From: an uncultured Paraprevotella sp.
Lineage (GTDB): Bacteria > Bacteroidota > Bacteroidia > Bacteroidales > Bacteroidaceae
NCBI GenBank assembly: GCA_944320765.1
Contig: CALUIS010000026.1
Coordinates: forward strand, 1-40,837
DNA length: 40,837 bases
Reading direction: 5' to 3'
The position numbers and the translations under genes are program-made. Under the pieces are notes generated by a model. That model ran no database searches. It saw only the letters and a program-made list of their open reading frames with translations, and was not told where the DNA came from. The stretch's first letter is position 1, and each line of letters begins with the position of its first letter. Below are positions 17,676 through 26,336 of this stretch, piece after piece.

Positions 17676-18244
17676 AAGTTTAGATGTTCAATGATGATTT
17701 TGATTCCGATACCGATGAGGATGATGCCTCCGACTGGTGTCATGGAGAACGGAATCTTGCGTCCTGCAAGAATGCCGGCTCCCAATCCGGCGATAGTGAG
17801 CAGCGAGGAGAGGGCGGCGATGACGATCACCGGTTGTGCGACGGCTTCCCATCCATTGCCGAGTTGCATGAAGGCCATGGATACGCCCACGGCCATGGCA
17901 TCGATGCTCGTGGCTACCGCCAGGGTGAGGATGACCTTGTAGTCGAACGGGTTGAATTTCGCCTCTTCCTTGGGGCTGAACCCTTCGCGAATCATCTGGA
18001 TGCCGATGACGGACAGCAGGGCGAAGGCGATCCAATGGTCGACGGGGGCCAGGATGCGGCTGAACAGTGAGCTTACATACCATCCGGCCAGTACCATCGC
18101 TCCTTGGAAGAAACCGAATGCCAGTATCATGGCGAGCATGGGGCGGGCCACCACCCGTTTGGCGATAGTGCCTGCGGTGATGCTCACGGCAAAACAGTCC
18201 ATGGCGAGTGCCAGCCCTATCAATATGCTTTCTGTGAGATGCAT
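17666..18244 (-). CDS. mntP: Manganese efflux pump MntP
   Basis: MntP exports Mn2+ from the cytoplasm. The 192-residue protein has six hydrophobic segments and the paired acidic motifs in helices: ALAMDCFAVSITAG in the first and VATSIDAMAVGVSMAF in the fourth, each carrying the conserved aspartate. A third helix has the QMIREGF stretch. Only 12 bases separate it from the DUF6048 gene, leaving no room for the Mn-sensing yybP-ykoY riboswitch that precedes mntP in some bacteria. It is coupled to apbE by overlap. Confidence 0.93.
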   Translation of the reverse strand: MHLTESILIGLALAMDCFAVSITAGTIAKRVVARPMLAMILAFGFFQGAMVLAGWYVSSLFSRILAPVDHWIAFALLSVIGIQMIREGFSPKEEAKFNPFDYKVILTLAVATSIDAMAVGVSMAFMQLGNGWEAVAQPVIVIAALSSLLTIAGLGAGILAGRKIPFSMTPVGGIILIGIGIKIIIEHLNLWP

Positions 18245-18256
18245 TCTTTTTTCTGG

Positions 18257-18964
18257 TTATATGTCGAAAATCACATTAAAGGTCCCGCCCAGGCCTGAAG
18301 TGCCGTATTTTCCGAAGCCCGGCACATACCATGGCCGGCCTTGGGACGCCTCGCTGTGGCTCATGCGTATTTTGTAGCGGACGTTCCATCCCAGATGGAA
18401 TATTTTCCAGATTCTCGTCTCCAGCCCGAACACGATTTCTCCCCAATGGGAGTTGGCGGATAGTCCGTTGAACACGAACGGGACTTCGTTGCCCCACACC
18501 GGGTCGGCGAATCCCGGAGCGCTGATGTCATATTTAAAGGAGGTGAATCCGTAGCGCACGCCCAGATACATGCGGTTCCCCGTTTGCCATTTCTTGAAGA
18601 AATTGTAGTCCATCCCGATGCGGAAATAAGGGGCTTGTGTGTAGTAAGTGTTGCCAGTCTCGGCCCCTTCACAGTCGCTTGCTCCGTATCCCAGTTCGAA
18701 GACGGGGAAGTATTTCTCCTTGAAGTTCAGGCGTGCGGCCACTTCCATCTGGGAATAATCCGAGTTGGCCAGTTTCATGATTACGCCCACAAGGTCGCCT
18801 GTCACGGCCACTCCGCCAAATACGGGGGCTTCCTTGGGGGAGGTGTCTACGCTGACGGTCACCGTTTGTCCTTCCTTCTCTTCGGCTTGTTGCGCGAAGG
18901 CAAGGGCGGGCAAAAACAAGCTAACCGTTATGGCGGAAATATATCTTGAAATTCTCGGAAACAT
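18257..18964 (-). CDS. DUF6048 family secreted/outer-membrane protein
   Basis: A 235-residue Bacteroidales protein, recognised as DUF6048 by its overall pattern. The start at MFPRISRYIS gives a good signal peptide cleaved near ALAFA|QQ; a longer start would add 13 residues. The mature part alternates strands with aromatic ends (MYLGVRYGFTSFKYD, WGEIVFGLETRIW, GWNVRYKIRM) and ends in NVIFDI, consistent with a small outer-membrane beta-barrel. Function unknown. It overlaps the DUF6452 gene by 44 bases, and the two families are usually neighbours, suggesting a joint envelope role. Confidence 0.75.
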   Translation of the reverse strand: MFPRISRYISAITVSLFLPALAFAQQAEEKEGQTVTVSVDTSPKEAPVFGGVAVTGDLVGVIMKLANSDYSQMEVAARLNFKEKYFPVFELGYGASDCEGAETGNTYYTQAPYFRIGMDYNFFKKWQTGNRMYLGVRYGFTSFKYDISAPGFADPVWGNEVPFVFNGLSANSHWGEIVFGLETRIWKIFHLGWNVRYKIRMSHSEASQGRPWYVPGFGKYGTSGLGGTFNVIFDI

Positions 18965-19418
18965 TATAGTCGATATTCGGATTAACGATGGTGACGGAAT
19001 CAATCAGCCGTAAGGTGTGGCGGACAGAGGTGACGCGGTGGAACATGGATGCGGGACATTCCGGCGACTCGTAGTGCGGGACATTCTCCTTGCTGATCCA
19101 GATGGTGTCTTCGCGTTTCCGCCGTAGCGTGTCGGTGAACTGGAACACAAGGGTGTCGGTCGGGGCACTGTAGCTGACGGGCAGTTCCACCCCATCGCCG
19201 TTCACCAGACGGTTGACGAGTACGGAGTCTGTTCCTGCCGCCGTGACGGTCAGCGTGTCCAGTATGCGGACCTGGCTTTCGCCCTCTTCCGTGACGGCAT
19301 AGAATCCGTATGTGCTGTATACGACATTGTTGAGCGGGCAGTCGTTGGTCTCGCAGGCCGCCAGTATGCCGCATAAGGCGGCTGCCATCCAAGGGAGTAT
19401 GCCTTTGTTTTTTGTCAT
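18921..19418 (-). CDS. DUF6452 family lipoprotein
   Basis: A 165-residue protein with a lipoprotein signal (GILPWMAAALCGILAAC, lipobox LAAC with Cys at 21). The mature region begins ETNDCPLNN and contains beta-rich sequence with several Thr/Val strands (ILDTLTVTAAGTDSV). I recognise it as DUF6452, a family of unknown function that accompanies DUF6048. It lies 18 bases after the glycosyltransferase gene and overlaps the next gene, so an operon is likely. Confidence 0.75.
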   Translation of the reverse strand: MTKNKGILPWMAAALCGILAACETNDCPLNNVVYSTYGFYAVTEEGESQVRILDTLTVTAAGTDSVLVNRLVNGDGVELPVSYSAPTDTLVFQFTDTLRRKREDTIWISKENVPHYESPECPASMFHRVTSVRHTLRLIDSVTIVNPNIDYNVSENFKIYFRHNG

Positions 19419-19436
19419 GCTCGGGTACTGTTCTTG

Positions 19437-20390
19437 CTAAATTTCCTTTTCAATCTGGTAGTTGTTGCGTTCCGGTGAACTGCGGCTGATTAGCTCGCCC
19501 AGGAATCCTGTCAGGAACAACTGCGTGCCTAAGATCATCGTGGTCAGCGCGATGAAGAAGTAGGGTGAGTCTGTAATCAGGCGGTAGGGGTTGCCGCAAT
19601 ACATGTCGTACAGTTTGTTGAACCCGATGATGCATACGGCCACGAACCCGATGAAGAACATGATGGACCCCAGAAAGCCGAAGATGTGCATGGGCTTTAC
19701 GCCGAAAGTGGACAGGAACCAGAGGGAAATCAGGTCCAGATAACCGTTGAAGAAGCGGTTCAGGCCACCGAATTTGGTCTTGCCGTACTTGCGGGCCTGA
19801 TGGTGTACCACCTTCTCGCCGATTTTGTCGAAGCCCGCGTTTTTGGCCAGGTAAGGAATGTAGCGGTGCATCTCGCCATACACTTCGATGCTCTTCACCA
19901 CGTCCTTGCGGTAAGCCTTGAGGCCGCAGTTGAAGTCGTGCAGGTTCTTGATGCCGCTCACCTTGCGTGCCGTGGCGTTGAACAGTTTGGTGGGGATGGT
20001 TTTCGACAGCGGGTCATACCGTTTTTGCTTGTAGCCGGACACGAGGTCGAATCCGTCCACGGTAATCATGCGGTAGAGTTCCGGAATCTCGTCGGGCGAG
20101 TCCTGCAAGTCGGCATCCATCGTGATGACCACGTTGCCTTCTGCCTTTTTGAAGCCGCAGTACAAGGCCGGGCTTTTCCCGTAGTTGCGTCGGAACTTGA
20201 TGCCTTTCACGCAACTATGCTTTTCCTGCAGCTCCTCGATGATTTGCCAGGAGCGGTCCGTGCTTCCGTCGTTGACGAAAATGACTTCGTACGTGAAGCC
20301 GTTGTCGTTCATCACACGTTCTATCCACGCATACAGTTCCGCAATGGATTCTTCTTCGTTGAAGAGGGGTATTACGACCGATATGTCCAT
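19437..20390 (-). CDS. Family 2 glycosyltransferase (polyprenyl-phosphate type)
   Basis: A 317-residue GT2 enzyme related to DPM1/GtrB/ArnC, which move a sugar from a nucleotide donor to polyprenyl phosphate at the membrane. Start at MDISVVIPLFNEEES is chosen because the upstream extension overlaps DUF4199. Motifs: FVNDGSTDRSW, FRRNYGKSPAL, and MDADLQDSPDEIP, the metal-binding DxD-type site. Two C-terminal membrane helices (about 233-257 and 280-300: IMFFIGFVAVCIIGF, FFIALTTMILGTQLF) anchor it. The acceptor sugar cannot be inferred. It follows DUF4199 after five bases. Confidence 0.88.
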   Translation of the reverse strand: MDISVVIPLFNEEESIAELYAWIERVMNDNGFTYEVIFVNDGSTDRSWQIIEELQEKHSCVKGIKFRRNYGKSPALYCGFKKAEGNVVITMDADLQDSPDEIPELYRMITVDGFDLVSGYKQKRYDPLSKTIPTKLFNATARKVSGIKNLHDFNCGLKAYRKDVVKSIEVYGEMHRYIPYLAKNAGFDKIGEKVVHHQARKYGKTKFGGLNRFFNGYLDLISLWFLSTFGVKPMHIFGFLGSIMFFIGFVAVCIIGFNKLYDMYCGNPYRLITDSPYFFIALTTMILGTQLFLTGFLGELISRSSPERNNYQIEKEI

Positions 20391-20395
20391 AAGTG

Positions 20396-20953
20396 TCAGT
20401 TTTGTTTGGGAGTTGCGGGCTTCTTTCCCCCCAGCCCGATCCATGCGGTCGGTATGCCCAGGATGAAGCCCAGAATGAGGTTGTATATCAAGAACTCGAA
20501 TGTGAACTGGATGGGGGTGATGGAACGCAGCAAGTCCACCACTTCGGCACTGGCCCGGGCTGTATCCTCGCCCGGCATCATGCTTTGCAGCATGGCCACG
20601 GCTTCCGGCTGCTGCAGGATGGAGGCGTAAGTGTCCACCAGCAGTCCGTTGTCGATGTAACGGAAATAGATGAAATGGGCGACGGCCATGAGCAGCGAGG
20701 CGTACATGTATATCAGGATGCTCATCCACCATGACTGTGCGAAGCGGAGCGGGGAAATCTCGTGCCTGAACTTCCGGACGAGGAAACCCGCCGCCACGAC
20801 GGAGAAGATTCCGATGAGGAGGCCGATGTTGCCGATGAGGGGGTGGGTCAGTCCGACGATGTAGAAAGCGAAACTGACAATCCAAATCAGTCCGACAATG
20901 GCACCGTATTGGGCGGCATAAGCACGTAACTGCCTGTAACTTGTTGCGTCCAT
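20396..20953 (-). CDS. DUF4199 membrane protein
   Basis: A 185-residue protein with four predicted membrane helices (about 17-35, 40-57, 80-100 and 152-172) and a soluble loop around 110-145 between the third and fourth. This matches DUF4199, a Bacteroidota family of unknown function. It precedes the GT2 gene by five bases, the arrangement often seen in Bacteroidales, and is the first gene of the transcript through DUF6452/DUF6048. Confidence 0.8.
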   Translation of the reverse strand: MDATSYRQLRAYAAQYGAIVGLIWIVSFAFYIVGLTHPLIGNIGLLIGIFSVVAAGFLVRKFRHEISPLRFAQSWWMSILIYMYASLLMAVAHFIYFRYIDNGLLVDTYASILQQPEAVAMLQSMMPGEDTARASAEVVDLLRSITPIQFTFEFLIYNLILGFILGIPTAWIGLGGKKPATPKQN

Positions 20954-20990
20954 AAGATGTTTCGTATAGATGGTTTCTTGTTTTAACTTA

Positions 20991-20998
20991 CAAAGTTA
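20991..20998 (-). promoter_or_regulatory. -7 box for the DUF4199-GT2 transcript
   Basis: On the minus strand TAACTTTG, a match to TAnnTTTG, located 38 bases upstream of the DUF4199 start and divergent from the SRP RNA promoter. No exact TTTG is found at the -33 distance. Confidence 0.55.
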
Positions 20999-21102
20999 GG
21001 GAAAAACTGTGGAATATCCGACAGATTTCGGAAGAAATGCGAATTCGGAATTGGAAATTAAGTGAGAATTCCAAGGGGAAAATGAAAAAGTAGCGGTCAA
21101 AG

Positions 21103-21134
21103 TTTGGAACGGAACGAAAAACTTCCTACCTTTG
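21103..21134 (+). promoter_or_regulatory. Promoter of the SRP RNA - tRNA-Thr unit
   Basis: TTTG at 21103-21106, 20 bases, then TACCTTTG at 21127-21134: an almost perfect Bacteroidales promoter. The predicted start, near 21141-21145, coincides with the 5' end of the SRP RNA. Confidence 0.75.
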
Positions 21135-21144
21135 CAGCCACAAA

Positions 21145-21242
21145 TGGGAAAGTCCTGTACGGCCAGCTCCCTTCGAATCCCCCAGGGCTTGATCGCAGCA
21201 AGGGTAGTTGGTTGTAGCGGCGCGATACAGTAAGCTTTCCCA
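21145..21242 (+). ncRNA. ffs: Signal recognition particle RNA (4.5S-type, bacterial small)
   Basis: About 97 bases folding back on themselves: GGGAAAG at 21146-21152 pairs with CTTTCCC at 21235-21241, CTGTA pairs with TACAG further in, and CCAGCTCCCTT pairs with AAGGGTAGTTGG. The apical part contains the SRP helix 8 signature, CAGG on one side and GCAGCAAGGG on the other, which binds Ffh and FtsY. The loop between them reads GCTTGATC, shorter than the E. coli stretch holding the GGAA tetraloop. The RNA guides co-translational membrane targeting. Boundaries are inferred from pairing. Confidence 0.82.
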
Positions 21243-21245
21243 CCC

Positions 21246-21319
21246 GCCTCTTTAGCTCAGTTGGCCAGAGCACGTGATTTGTAATCTCGGGGTCGTTGGT
21301 TCGAATCCGACAAGAGGCT
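21246..21319 (+). tRNA. tRNA-Thr (anticodon TGT)
   Basis: A complete cloverleaf of 74 bases: acceptor GCCTCTT / AAGAGGC, D-arm GCTC...GAGC, anticodon loop TTTGTAA with TGT at 21280-21282, T-arm GTTGG-TTCGAAT-CCGAC, discriminator T. The anticodon stem has one T-T mismatch. CCA is not encoded. It starts four bases after the last paired base of the SRP RNA, so both must be cut from one precursor. It reads ACA threonine codons. Confidence 0.95.
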
Positions 21320-21330
21320 CGAAAAGGCAG

Positions 21331-21363
21331 AAAGGCGAAACTTCCGTTAGTTTCGCCTTTTTT
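21331..21363 (+). terminator. Rho-independent terminator after tRNA-Thr
   Basis: AAAGGCGAAAC at 21331-21341 pairs perfectly with GTTTCGCCTTT at 21350-21360 around an 8-base loop, followed by a run of six T (21358-21363). It closes the SRP RNA-tRNA transcript. Confidence 0.88.
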
Positions 21364-21378
21364 ATTTCCGGAACGCGT

Positions 21379-22095
21379 ATGGCAGGAGACAGATATTATG
21401 ATGCAGTGATGGAACGGCGGTTGGCCGCATTCCTGGAGGCGATGGACTGGCAGGGGCTGATTGCTTACCTGGACGGGTTGTCGAACAAGGATTTCCGTAT
21501 GGCCGGGCGTGTCTTGGGTGAGCGGCTGTTGCCGATGGCGGAGGACAGCGTGTTCTGGGCGGCCTTCCATGCCCTTGTTTCTTATCAGTCCAAGGCCTTT
21601 CTGGTCACAGTGCTGAAGGCTGTGCCTTTGCGCAAACAGCATTCCGGCTTCACACTACGTCATGGCGGCTTCCTGTTGTTGGCGGACTTCCTGAACCGGG
21701 AAGGTACGGAACTGGACCGTTCCAAGTTCATCCGCTTCATGTTGGTGGTGTTCGCGGAAGATGTGGAGGAGCTGGACTATTTGTTTCAGTCCTTGCGGGT
21801 GGACGACGGGTGGCATAAGATGGAATTTTTGCTGCAGGGGAACGGTGCGGCATGTGCCTATCTGCTGTTTCAATCCATGCGGCGGGCGGAACACGACAAG
21901 GAACTTCTTGTCAGGTGTTGCCGTCTGTTGATGAAGAAGGGCGACAGCCTTTCTTTCAATTTGGCCAGCCTGTGCAAGGTTTATTTCGACTTGCCCCAGG
22001 TGAAGGGTACGTTTTCTTTGAATCTCAGCCCTTTCCAGTTAGGCCGTCTGGAAACCTCGTATGAGAATTTCCGGAAAGTGTTACAGGGAATTTAG
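21379..22095 (+). CDS. Conserved hypothetical helical protein
   Basis: A 238-residue protein that I do not recognise. It is soluble, without signal peptide or membrane helices, and almost entirely helical by pattern, with paired amphipathic helices (for example MERRLAAFLEAMDWQGL, DFLNREGTELDRSKFI, VRCCRLLMKKGDSL), suggestive of a HEAT-like or solenoid fold. The start at ATG 21379 follows the terminator by 15 bases; an in-frame ATG at 21409 is an alternative. No clear promoter is seen, so it may depend on read-through. It converges with valS. Confidence 0.6.
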   Translation: MAGDRYYDAVMERRLAAFLEAMDWQGLIAYLDGLSNKDFRMAGRVLGERLLPMAEDSVFWAAFHALVSYQSKAFLVTVLKAVPLRKQHSGFTLRHGGFLLLADFLNREGTELDRSKFIRFMLVVFAEDVEELDYLFQSLRVDDGWHKMEFLLQGNGAACAYLLFQSMRRAEHDKELLVRCCRLLMKKGDSLSFNLASLCKVYFDLPQVKGTFSLNLSPFQLGRLETSYENFRKVLQGI

Positions 22096-22123
22096 GATGG
22101 TTGACGGGAGCGGGAAAACAAAA

Positions 22124-22155
22124 GCAGGAAGAAAACCTTTCCGTTTCCTTCCTGC
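22124..22155. terminator. Bidirectional terminator between convergent genes
   Basis: GCAGGAAG at 22124-22131 pairs with CTTCCTGC at 22148-22155, and the inner AAAC/GTTT extends the stem. On the plus strand T-rich sequence follows (from 22163), on the minus strand T-rich sequence lies on the other side. It serves the hypothetical gene and valS. Confidence 0.7.
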
Positions 22156-22165
22156 CCGGTAGTTT

Positions 22166-24814
22166 TTATTTTTTCAGTTGCGTCAGGCTTTCTTTCAGCG
22201 CGGCGATTTTGCTTTCGGCGTCGGCCTGCTTCTTGCGTTCCATGGCCACCACGGCTTCGGGGGCGTTGGCCACGAAGCGTTCGTTGGAAAGCTTCTTCAT
22301 CACGCCGGCCAGGAAGCCTTCCAGATGTTTCAGCTCGGCCTCTTGTTTGGCGATTTCGGCCTCCACGTCGATGAGGTTGCCGATGGGTACGGCATATTCT
22401 GTCGTGCCTACCATGAAAGCGGCGGTGTTTCCGCTTTTCTGTGCCACTGTGGTGATTTGGCTCAGGTTGGCCATTTTCATGGTCACGCTGTCGAAGGCGG
22501 CTTCAGGATTCTCTCCCGTCACCTCCAGTGCCAGGGCCTCTTTCGGGGCGATGTTCTTTTGGTTGCGCACGGTGCGCACGCCAGCCACGATGTTCTTCAC
22601 GCGTTCGATGTGGGCAATCAGTGTGGTGTCGTCGGTCGTCGGTGCGTCCGTGTGGAGCGGCGACAGCATGATGCTCTCTCCCGGTTTCCGGTCATAGATG
22701 TGCTGCCATAGTTCTTCCGTGATGAACGGCATGAAGGGGTGGAGCAGCTTGAGCTGCGTGTCGAAGTAGCGGAGGGTCGCGTCGTAAGTCGTCCGGTCGA
22801 TGGGCTGTCCGTAGGCCGGCTTGACCATTTCCAGGTACCAGCTGGAGAATTCGTCCCAGAAGAGCCTGTACACGGCCATCAAGGCTTCGCTCAAGCGGTA
22901 TTTGCCGAAAAGGTCGGCCACTTCGGCCGCTGTGGTGCGCAGCATGGCATCAAACCAGCGGGTGGCGATGGCCGCGCTTTCGGGCTGGGACATGTCGGCC
23001 GTCTGCCAGCCTTTCACGAGGCGGAAGGCGTTCCATATCTTGTTGTTGAAGTTACGGCCCTGTTCGCAGAGTGCGTCGTCGAACAGGATGTCGTTGCCGG
23101 CCGGGGCGGAGAGCATCATGCCCATGCGCACGCCGTCGGCACCGTAGCGTTCGATCAGGTCGAGCGGGTCGGGGCTGTTGCCGAGCGACTTGCTCATCTT
23201 CCGGCCCAGCTTGTCGCGCACGATGCCCGTGAAGTACACGTCCTTGAACGGCATCTGTCCCTGATATTCGTAGCCGGCCATGATCATGCGCGCCACCCAG
23301 AAGAAAATGATGTCCGGTCCGGTCACGAGGACGGACGTGGGATAATAGTAGTTGATTTCCTCGTTGCCGGGGTGGTTGATGCCGTCGAACAGCGAGATGG
23401 GCCAGAGCCAGCTGGAGAACCACGTGTCGAGTGCGTCCTCGTCCTGCCGGAGGTCGTTCACGGTCAAGTCCTGGTTGCCGGTCTTCTCCCGGGCCAGTTC
23501 AAGTGCCTTTTCCGGAGTCTCTGCTACGACGAAGCCGCCTTGGGGGAGGTAGTAGGCTGGGATGCGGTGTCCCCACCACAGCTGTCGGCTGATGCACCAG
23601 TCCTTGATGTTTTCCATCCAGTGGCGGTAGGTGTTCTTGTACTTGGCGGGATAGAAGCGGATTTCATCCTTCATCACCGGTTCGAGGGCGATTTTGGCCA
23701 AGTGTTCCATCTTGAGGAACCATTGCATGGAAAGCTTCGGCTCGATGGGTACGTTGGTACGCTCGGAGAAGCCCACCTTGTTGGTGTAGTCCTCCGTCTT
23801 CTCCATCAGTCCGGCCTGTTCCAGGTCGGCGGCAATCTGGCGGCGCACGTCGAAGCGGTCCATGCCCACGTAGAGGCCTGCGGCCTCGCTGATGGTGCCG
23901 TTGTCGTTGAAGATGTCGATAGAGGGCAGGTTGTGTTTCTCGCCCAGCATATAGTCGTTCACGTCGTGGGCCGGCGTGACCTTCAGGCAACCTGTTCCGA
24001 ATTCGATGTCCACATAGTCGTCTTCGATGACGGGGATGCAGCGGTTCACGAGCGGCACGATGACTTTCCGTCCTTTCAGCCACGTGTTCTTCGGGTCGTT
24101 CGGGTTGATGCACATGGCCGTGTCGCCCATGATGGTCTCGGGACGTGTGGTGGCCACTACGGCGTAGCGTCCGCTGCCGTCCGGTTTGCCGTCCTCTCCG
24201 GCAATCATGTATCTCAGATAGTACAGCTTGCTGTGTTCTTCCTTGTAGACCACTTCCTCGTCCGAAAGGGCGGTGAGGGCTTTCGGGTCCCAGTTCACCA
24301 TGCGCACGCCGCGGTAGATGAGCCCTTTGTTGTAAAGGTCGCAGAACACCTTGATGACGCTCCGGCTTCGTTTCTCGTCCATGGTGAATGCCGTGCGGTC
24401 CCAGTCGCAGCTGGCACCCAGCTTGCGGAGCTGTTTCAGGATGATGCCGCCGTGTTCGTCGGTCCATTCCCATGCATATTTCAGGAATTCCTCGCGGGTC
24501 AGGTCGCTTTTCTTAATGCCTTTTTCCGCCAGTCGGTTCACCACTTTGGCTTCGGTGGCGATGGAGGCGTGGTCCGTGCCCGGCACCCAGCAAGCGTTCT
24601 TGCCGTCCATGCGTGCGCGGCGGATAAGAATGTCCTGGATGGTCTCGTTGAGCACATGTCCCATGTGGAGTACGCCCGTCACGTTGGGGGGCGGGATGAC
24701 AATCGTATAAGGTTCCCGTCCGTCGGGCTTAGAACTGAAAAGCTTGTGGTCGAGCCAGTATTGGTACCATTTTCCCTCTACGTCGGCCGGATTGTATTTG
24801 CTTGCTAATTCCAT
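22166..24814 (-). CDS. valS: Valyl-tRNA synthetase
   Basis: Class I synthetase charging tRNA-Val, with an editing domain. In 882 residues: [13 protein letters not shown] with HMGH at 50-53 (HIGH motif), editing domain from about 190 to 350 ([27 protein letters not shown]), [10 protein letters not shown], the KMSKS loop at 539-543, the tRNA anticodon-binding region, and a C-terminal coiled coil (from about 815: [19 protein letters not shown]) typical of ValRS. Length is normal. It stands alone between two terminators. Confidence 0.97.
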   Translation of the reverse strand: MELASKYNPADVEGKWYQYWLDHKLFSSKPDGREPYTIVIPPPNVTGVLHMGHVLNETIQDILIRRARMDGKNACWVPGTDHASIATEAKVVNRLAEKGIKKSDLTREEFLKYAWEWTDEHGGIILKQLRKLGASCDWDRTAFTMDEKRSRSVIKVFCDLYNKGLIYRGVRMVNWDPKALTALSDEEVVYKEEHSKLYYLRYMIAGEDGKPDGSGRYAVVATTRPETIMGDTAMCINPNDPKNTWLKGRKVIVPLVNRCIPVIEDDYVDIEFGTGCLKVTPAHDVNDYMLGEKHNLPSIDIFNDNGTISEAAGLYVGMDRFDVRRQIAADLEQAGLMEKTEDYTNKVGFSERTNVPIEPKLSMQWFLKMEHLAKIALEPVMKDEIRFYPAKYKNTYRHWMENIKDWCISRQLWWGHRIPAYYLPQGGFVVAETPEKALELAREKTGNQDLTVNDLRQDEDALDTWFSSWLWPISLFDGINHPGNEEINYYYPTSVLVTGPDIIFFWVARMIMAGYEYQGQMPFKDVYFTGIVRDKLGRKMSKSLGNSPDPLDLIERYGADGVRMGMMLSAPAGNDILFDDALCEQGRNFNNKIWNAFRLVKGWQTADMSQPESAAIATRWFDAMLRTTAAEVADLFGKYRLSEALMAVYRLFWDEFSSWYLEMVKPAYGQPIDRTTYDATLRYFDTQLKLLHPFMPFITEELWQHIYDRKPGESIMLSPLHTDAPTTDDTTLIAHIERVKNIVAGVRTVRNQKNIAPKEALALEVTGENPEAAFDSVTMKMANLSQITTVAQKSGNTAAFMVGTTEYAVPIGNLIDVEAEIAKQEAELKHLEGFLAGVMKKLSNERFVANAPEAVVAMERKKQADAESKIAALKESLTQLKK

Positions 24815-24854
24815 TGGATATGATTTTTTTATACTCTATTCTCGTTTGAACGTG

Positions 24855-24862
24855 CAAAGTTA
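24855..24862 (-). promoter_or_regulatory. -7 box for valS
   Basis: Minus-strand TAACTTTG, 40 bases before the valS start. It lies immediately next to the terminator hairpin of the upstream efflux operon; no exact -33 TTTG is found. Confidence 0.55.
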
Positions 24863-24865
24863 CAT

Positions 24866-24905
24866 AAAAAAGGCCATAACGCGGGGGCGTTTATGGCTTT
24901 TTTTC
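24866..24905 (-). terminator. Terminator of the efflux operon
   Basis: GCCATAACGC at 24873-24882 pairs with GCGTTTATGGC at 24887-24897 (one bulge), flanked by an A-run on the left and a T-run on the right, so it can act on both strands. On the minus strand it closes the efflux operon, whose last stop codon is at 24927, and insulates valS. Confidence 0.75.
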
Positions 24906-24926
24906 AGTCTTTTCCATCGGAAGGGC

Positions 24927-26336
24927 TTACCGCCATCCTCCGCCGAGGGCTTTGTACAGGTTGATGAGCATTAGTTGCTTGTCGCACACGGCGTTGCTCA
25001 GCGACACTTGGGCATCGAAATAGCTTCGTTGCGCATCCAGAAGGTCCAGATAGCCGATGACTCCGTTGATGTATTGCAGCTGTGCCAGTTCCACTGCGGT
25101 GCGGGACGCTTCGGCCAGTTGCCGGCGCGACTCGTGGATGTCTTTGATTTTGTTGAAATTGATGAGGGCGTCATGCACTTCCTTGAAAGCGTTCAGTACG
25201 GTCTTCTCGTATCGTGCCACACTGCCTTCGTAGGCGGCCTTTTGGGCTTTCAGCTTGGCACGGTTCTTTCCGATGGAGAAAAGAGGGGACACCAGGTTGG
25301 CGATAGGATAGGTGTAGGGCGATTTGAGAAGTGTCTTCAAATCATCGCTTTCCACGCCTAACGTGGCAGTCAGGGACAACCGGGGGAACATGTCCGTGTA
25401 GGCGATTCCCACTTCGGCATGGGCGGCTTTCAGTTCTTGTTCGGCCTGCCGGATGTCGGGACGGCGTTCCAGCAGGGAAGAGGGAAGTCCCAACGGGAGC
25501 GAGTCGGGCAGGTGAATCTCCTCCGGCAGGATGTTACGCCGGATGGAATGCGGATAGCTTCCGGTCAATAGGGCAATCTCGCTTTCCTTCAATGCGATGC
25601 GCCGTTCCAGGTCGGGGACCATCGTGGCGGTACGGGCCAATTCCACTTGGGCTTGCTGATAGACGATTTCCGAGGTCAATCCGCCCTTGAAGCGGATTTC
25701 GGCCAGACGGATGCCTTCTCTTCGGGCTTCCAACGTGCGGCGCACGATGGCCAGCTCGTTGTCCAGGGCCATCAGCTCGAAGTAGGATTCTGCCATTTGG
25801 GCCACCAGGCTCATGCGAAGGGCGCGGCAGTTCTCCACCGATGCCAGAAACTCCGCCGTACTGTGGTCGCGTGCCCAGCGCAGGTTGCCCCATAAGTCAA
25901 TCTCCCATGCGATGTGGGCCGTGAGGCTGAATTCCGGGTCGGGGTCCAGGTTGTGTCCGCCATAGTTGGTGGTTTCGCGGTTTCCGTTCAGGCGTGCCGT
26001 GGCTTGGGGAAACAGGTTGGCCAAGTCGATGCGTTTCATGGCCGCCAGCTCTTCCATCCGCGAGGCGGCGATGTCCAGGTCCTTGTTGTAGGTCAGCGTT
26101 TGCGCGATGAGATGCTGGAGGGTGGTGTCATTGTAAAGTTCCCACCATGAGAGGTCGCCTATCGATGTGCTGTCTTGCGGTGTAGGGCTGAGCTGCGCCG
26201 GCAAATCCAAGTCCGGGCGGGCATACGGCTTGCCTATCTGGCAGGATGACAGTCCGGCACCTGCGGCTATCAGCAGTGCGGCGACGCTGGCCGGGCGTTT
26301 GCCGCGCCTCAGTTTTCCCTTGGCTTTGTATATCAT
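24927..26336 (-). other. Outer-membrane factor part of the fused frame, with possible internal start
   Basis: From Met1022 of the fused frame onward, 469 codons encode a free-standing efflux outer-membrane lipoprotein: n-region with six or more basic residues, h-region, lipobox LSSC, and a 438-residue mature protein of normal length. No Shine-Dalgarno site precedes the ATG, but most genes here lack one. Whether this internal start is used cannot be decided from sequence. Confidence 0.5.

Noticed and set aside
18245..18256. Manganese riboswitch (yybP-ykoY) expected upstream of mntP
   Set aside because: Only 12 bases separate mntP from the preceding gene, which is too short, and nothing similar is seen inside the upstream gene.
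22739..24808. 689-codon plus-strand frame opposite valS
   Set aside because: Composition-driven antisense frame rich in Val, His, Gly and Arg; valS on the other strand has all class I synthetase motifs.
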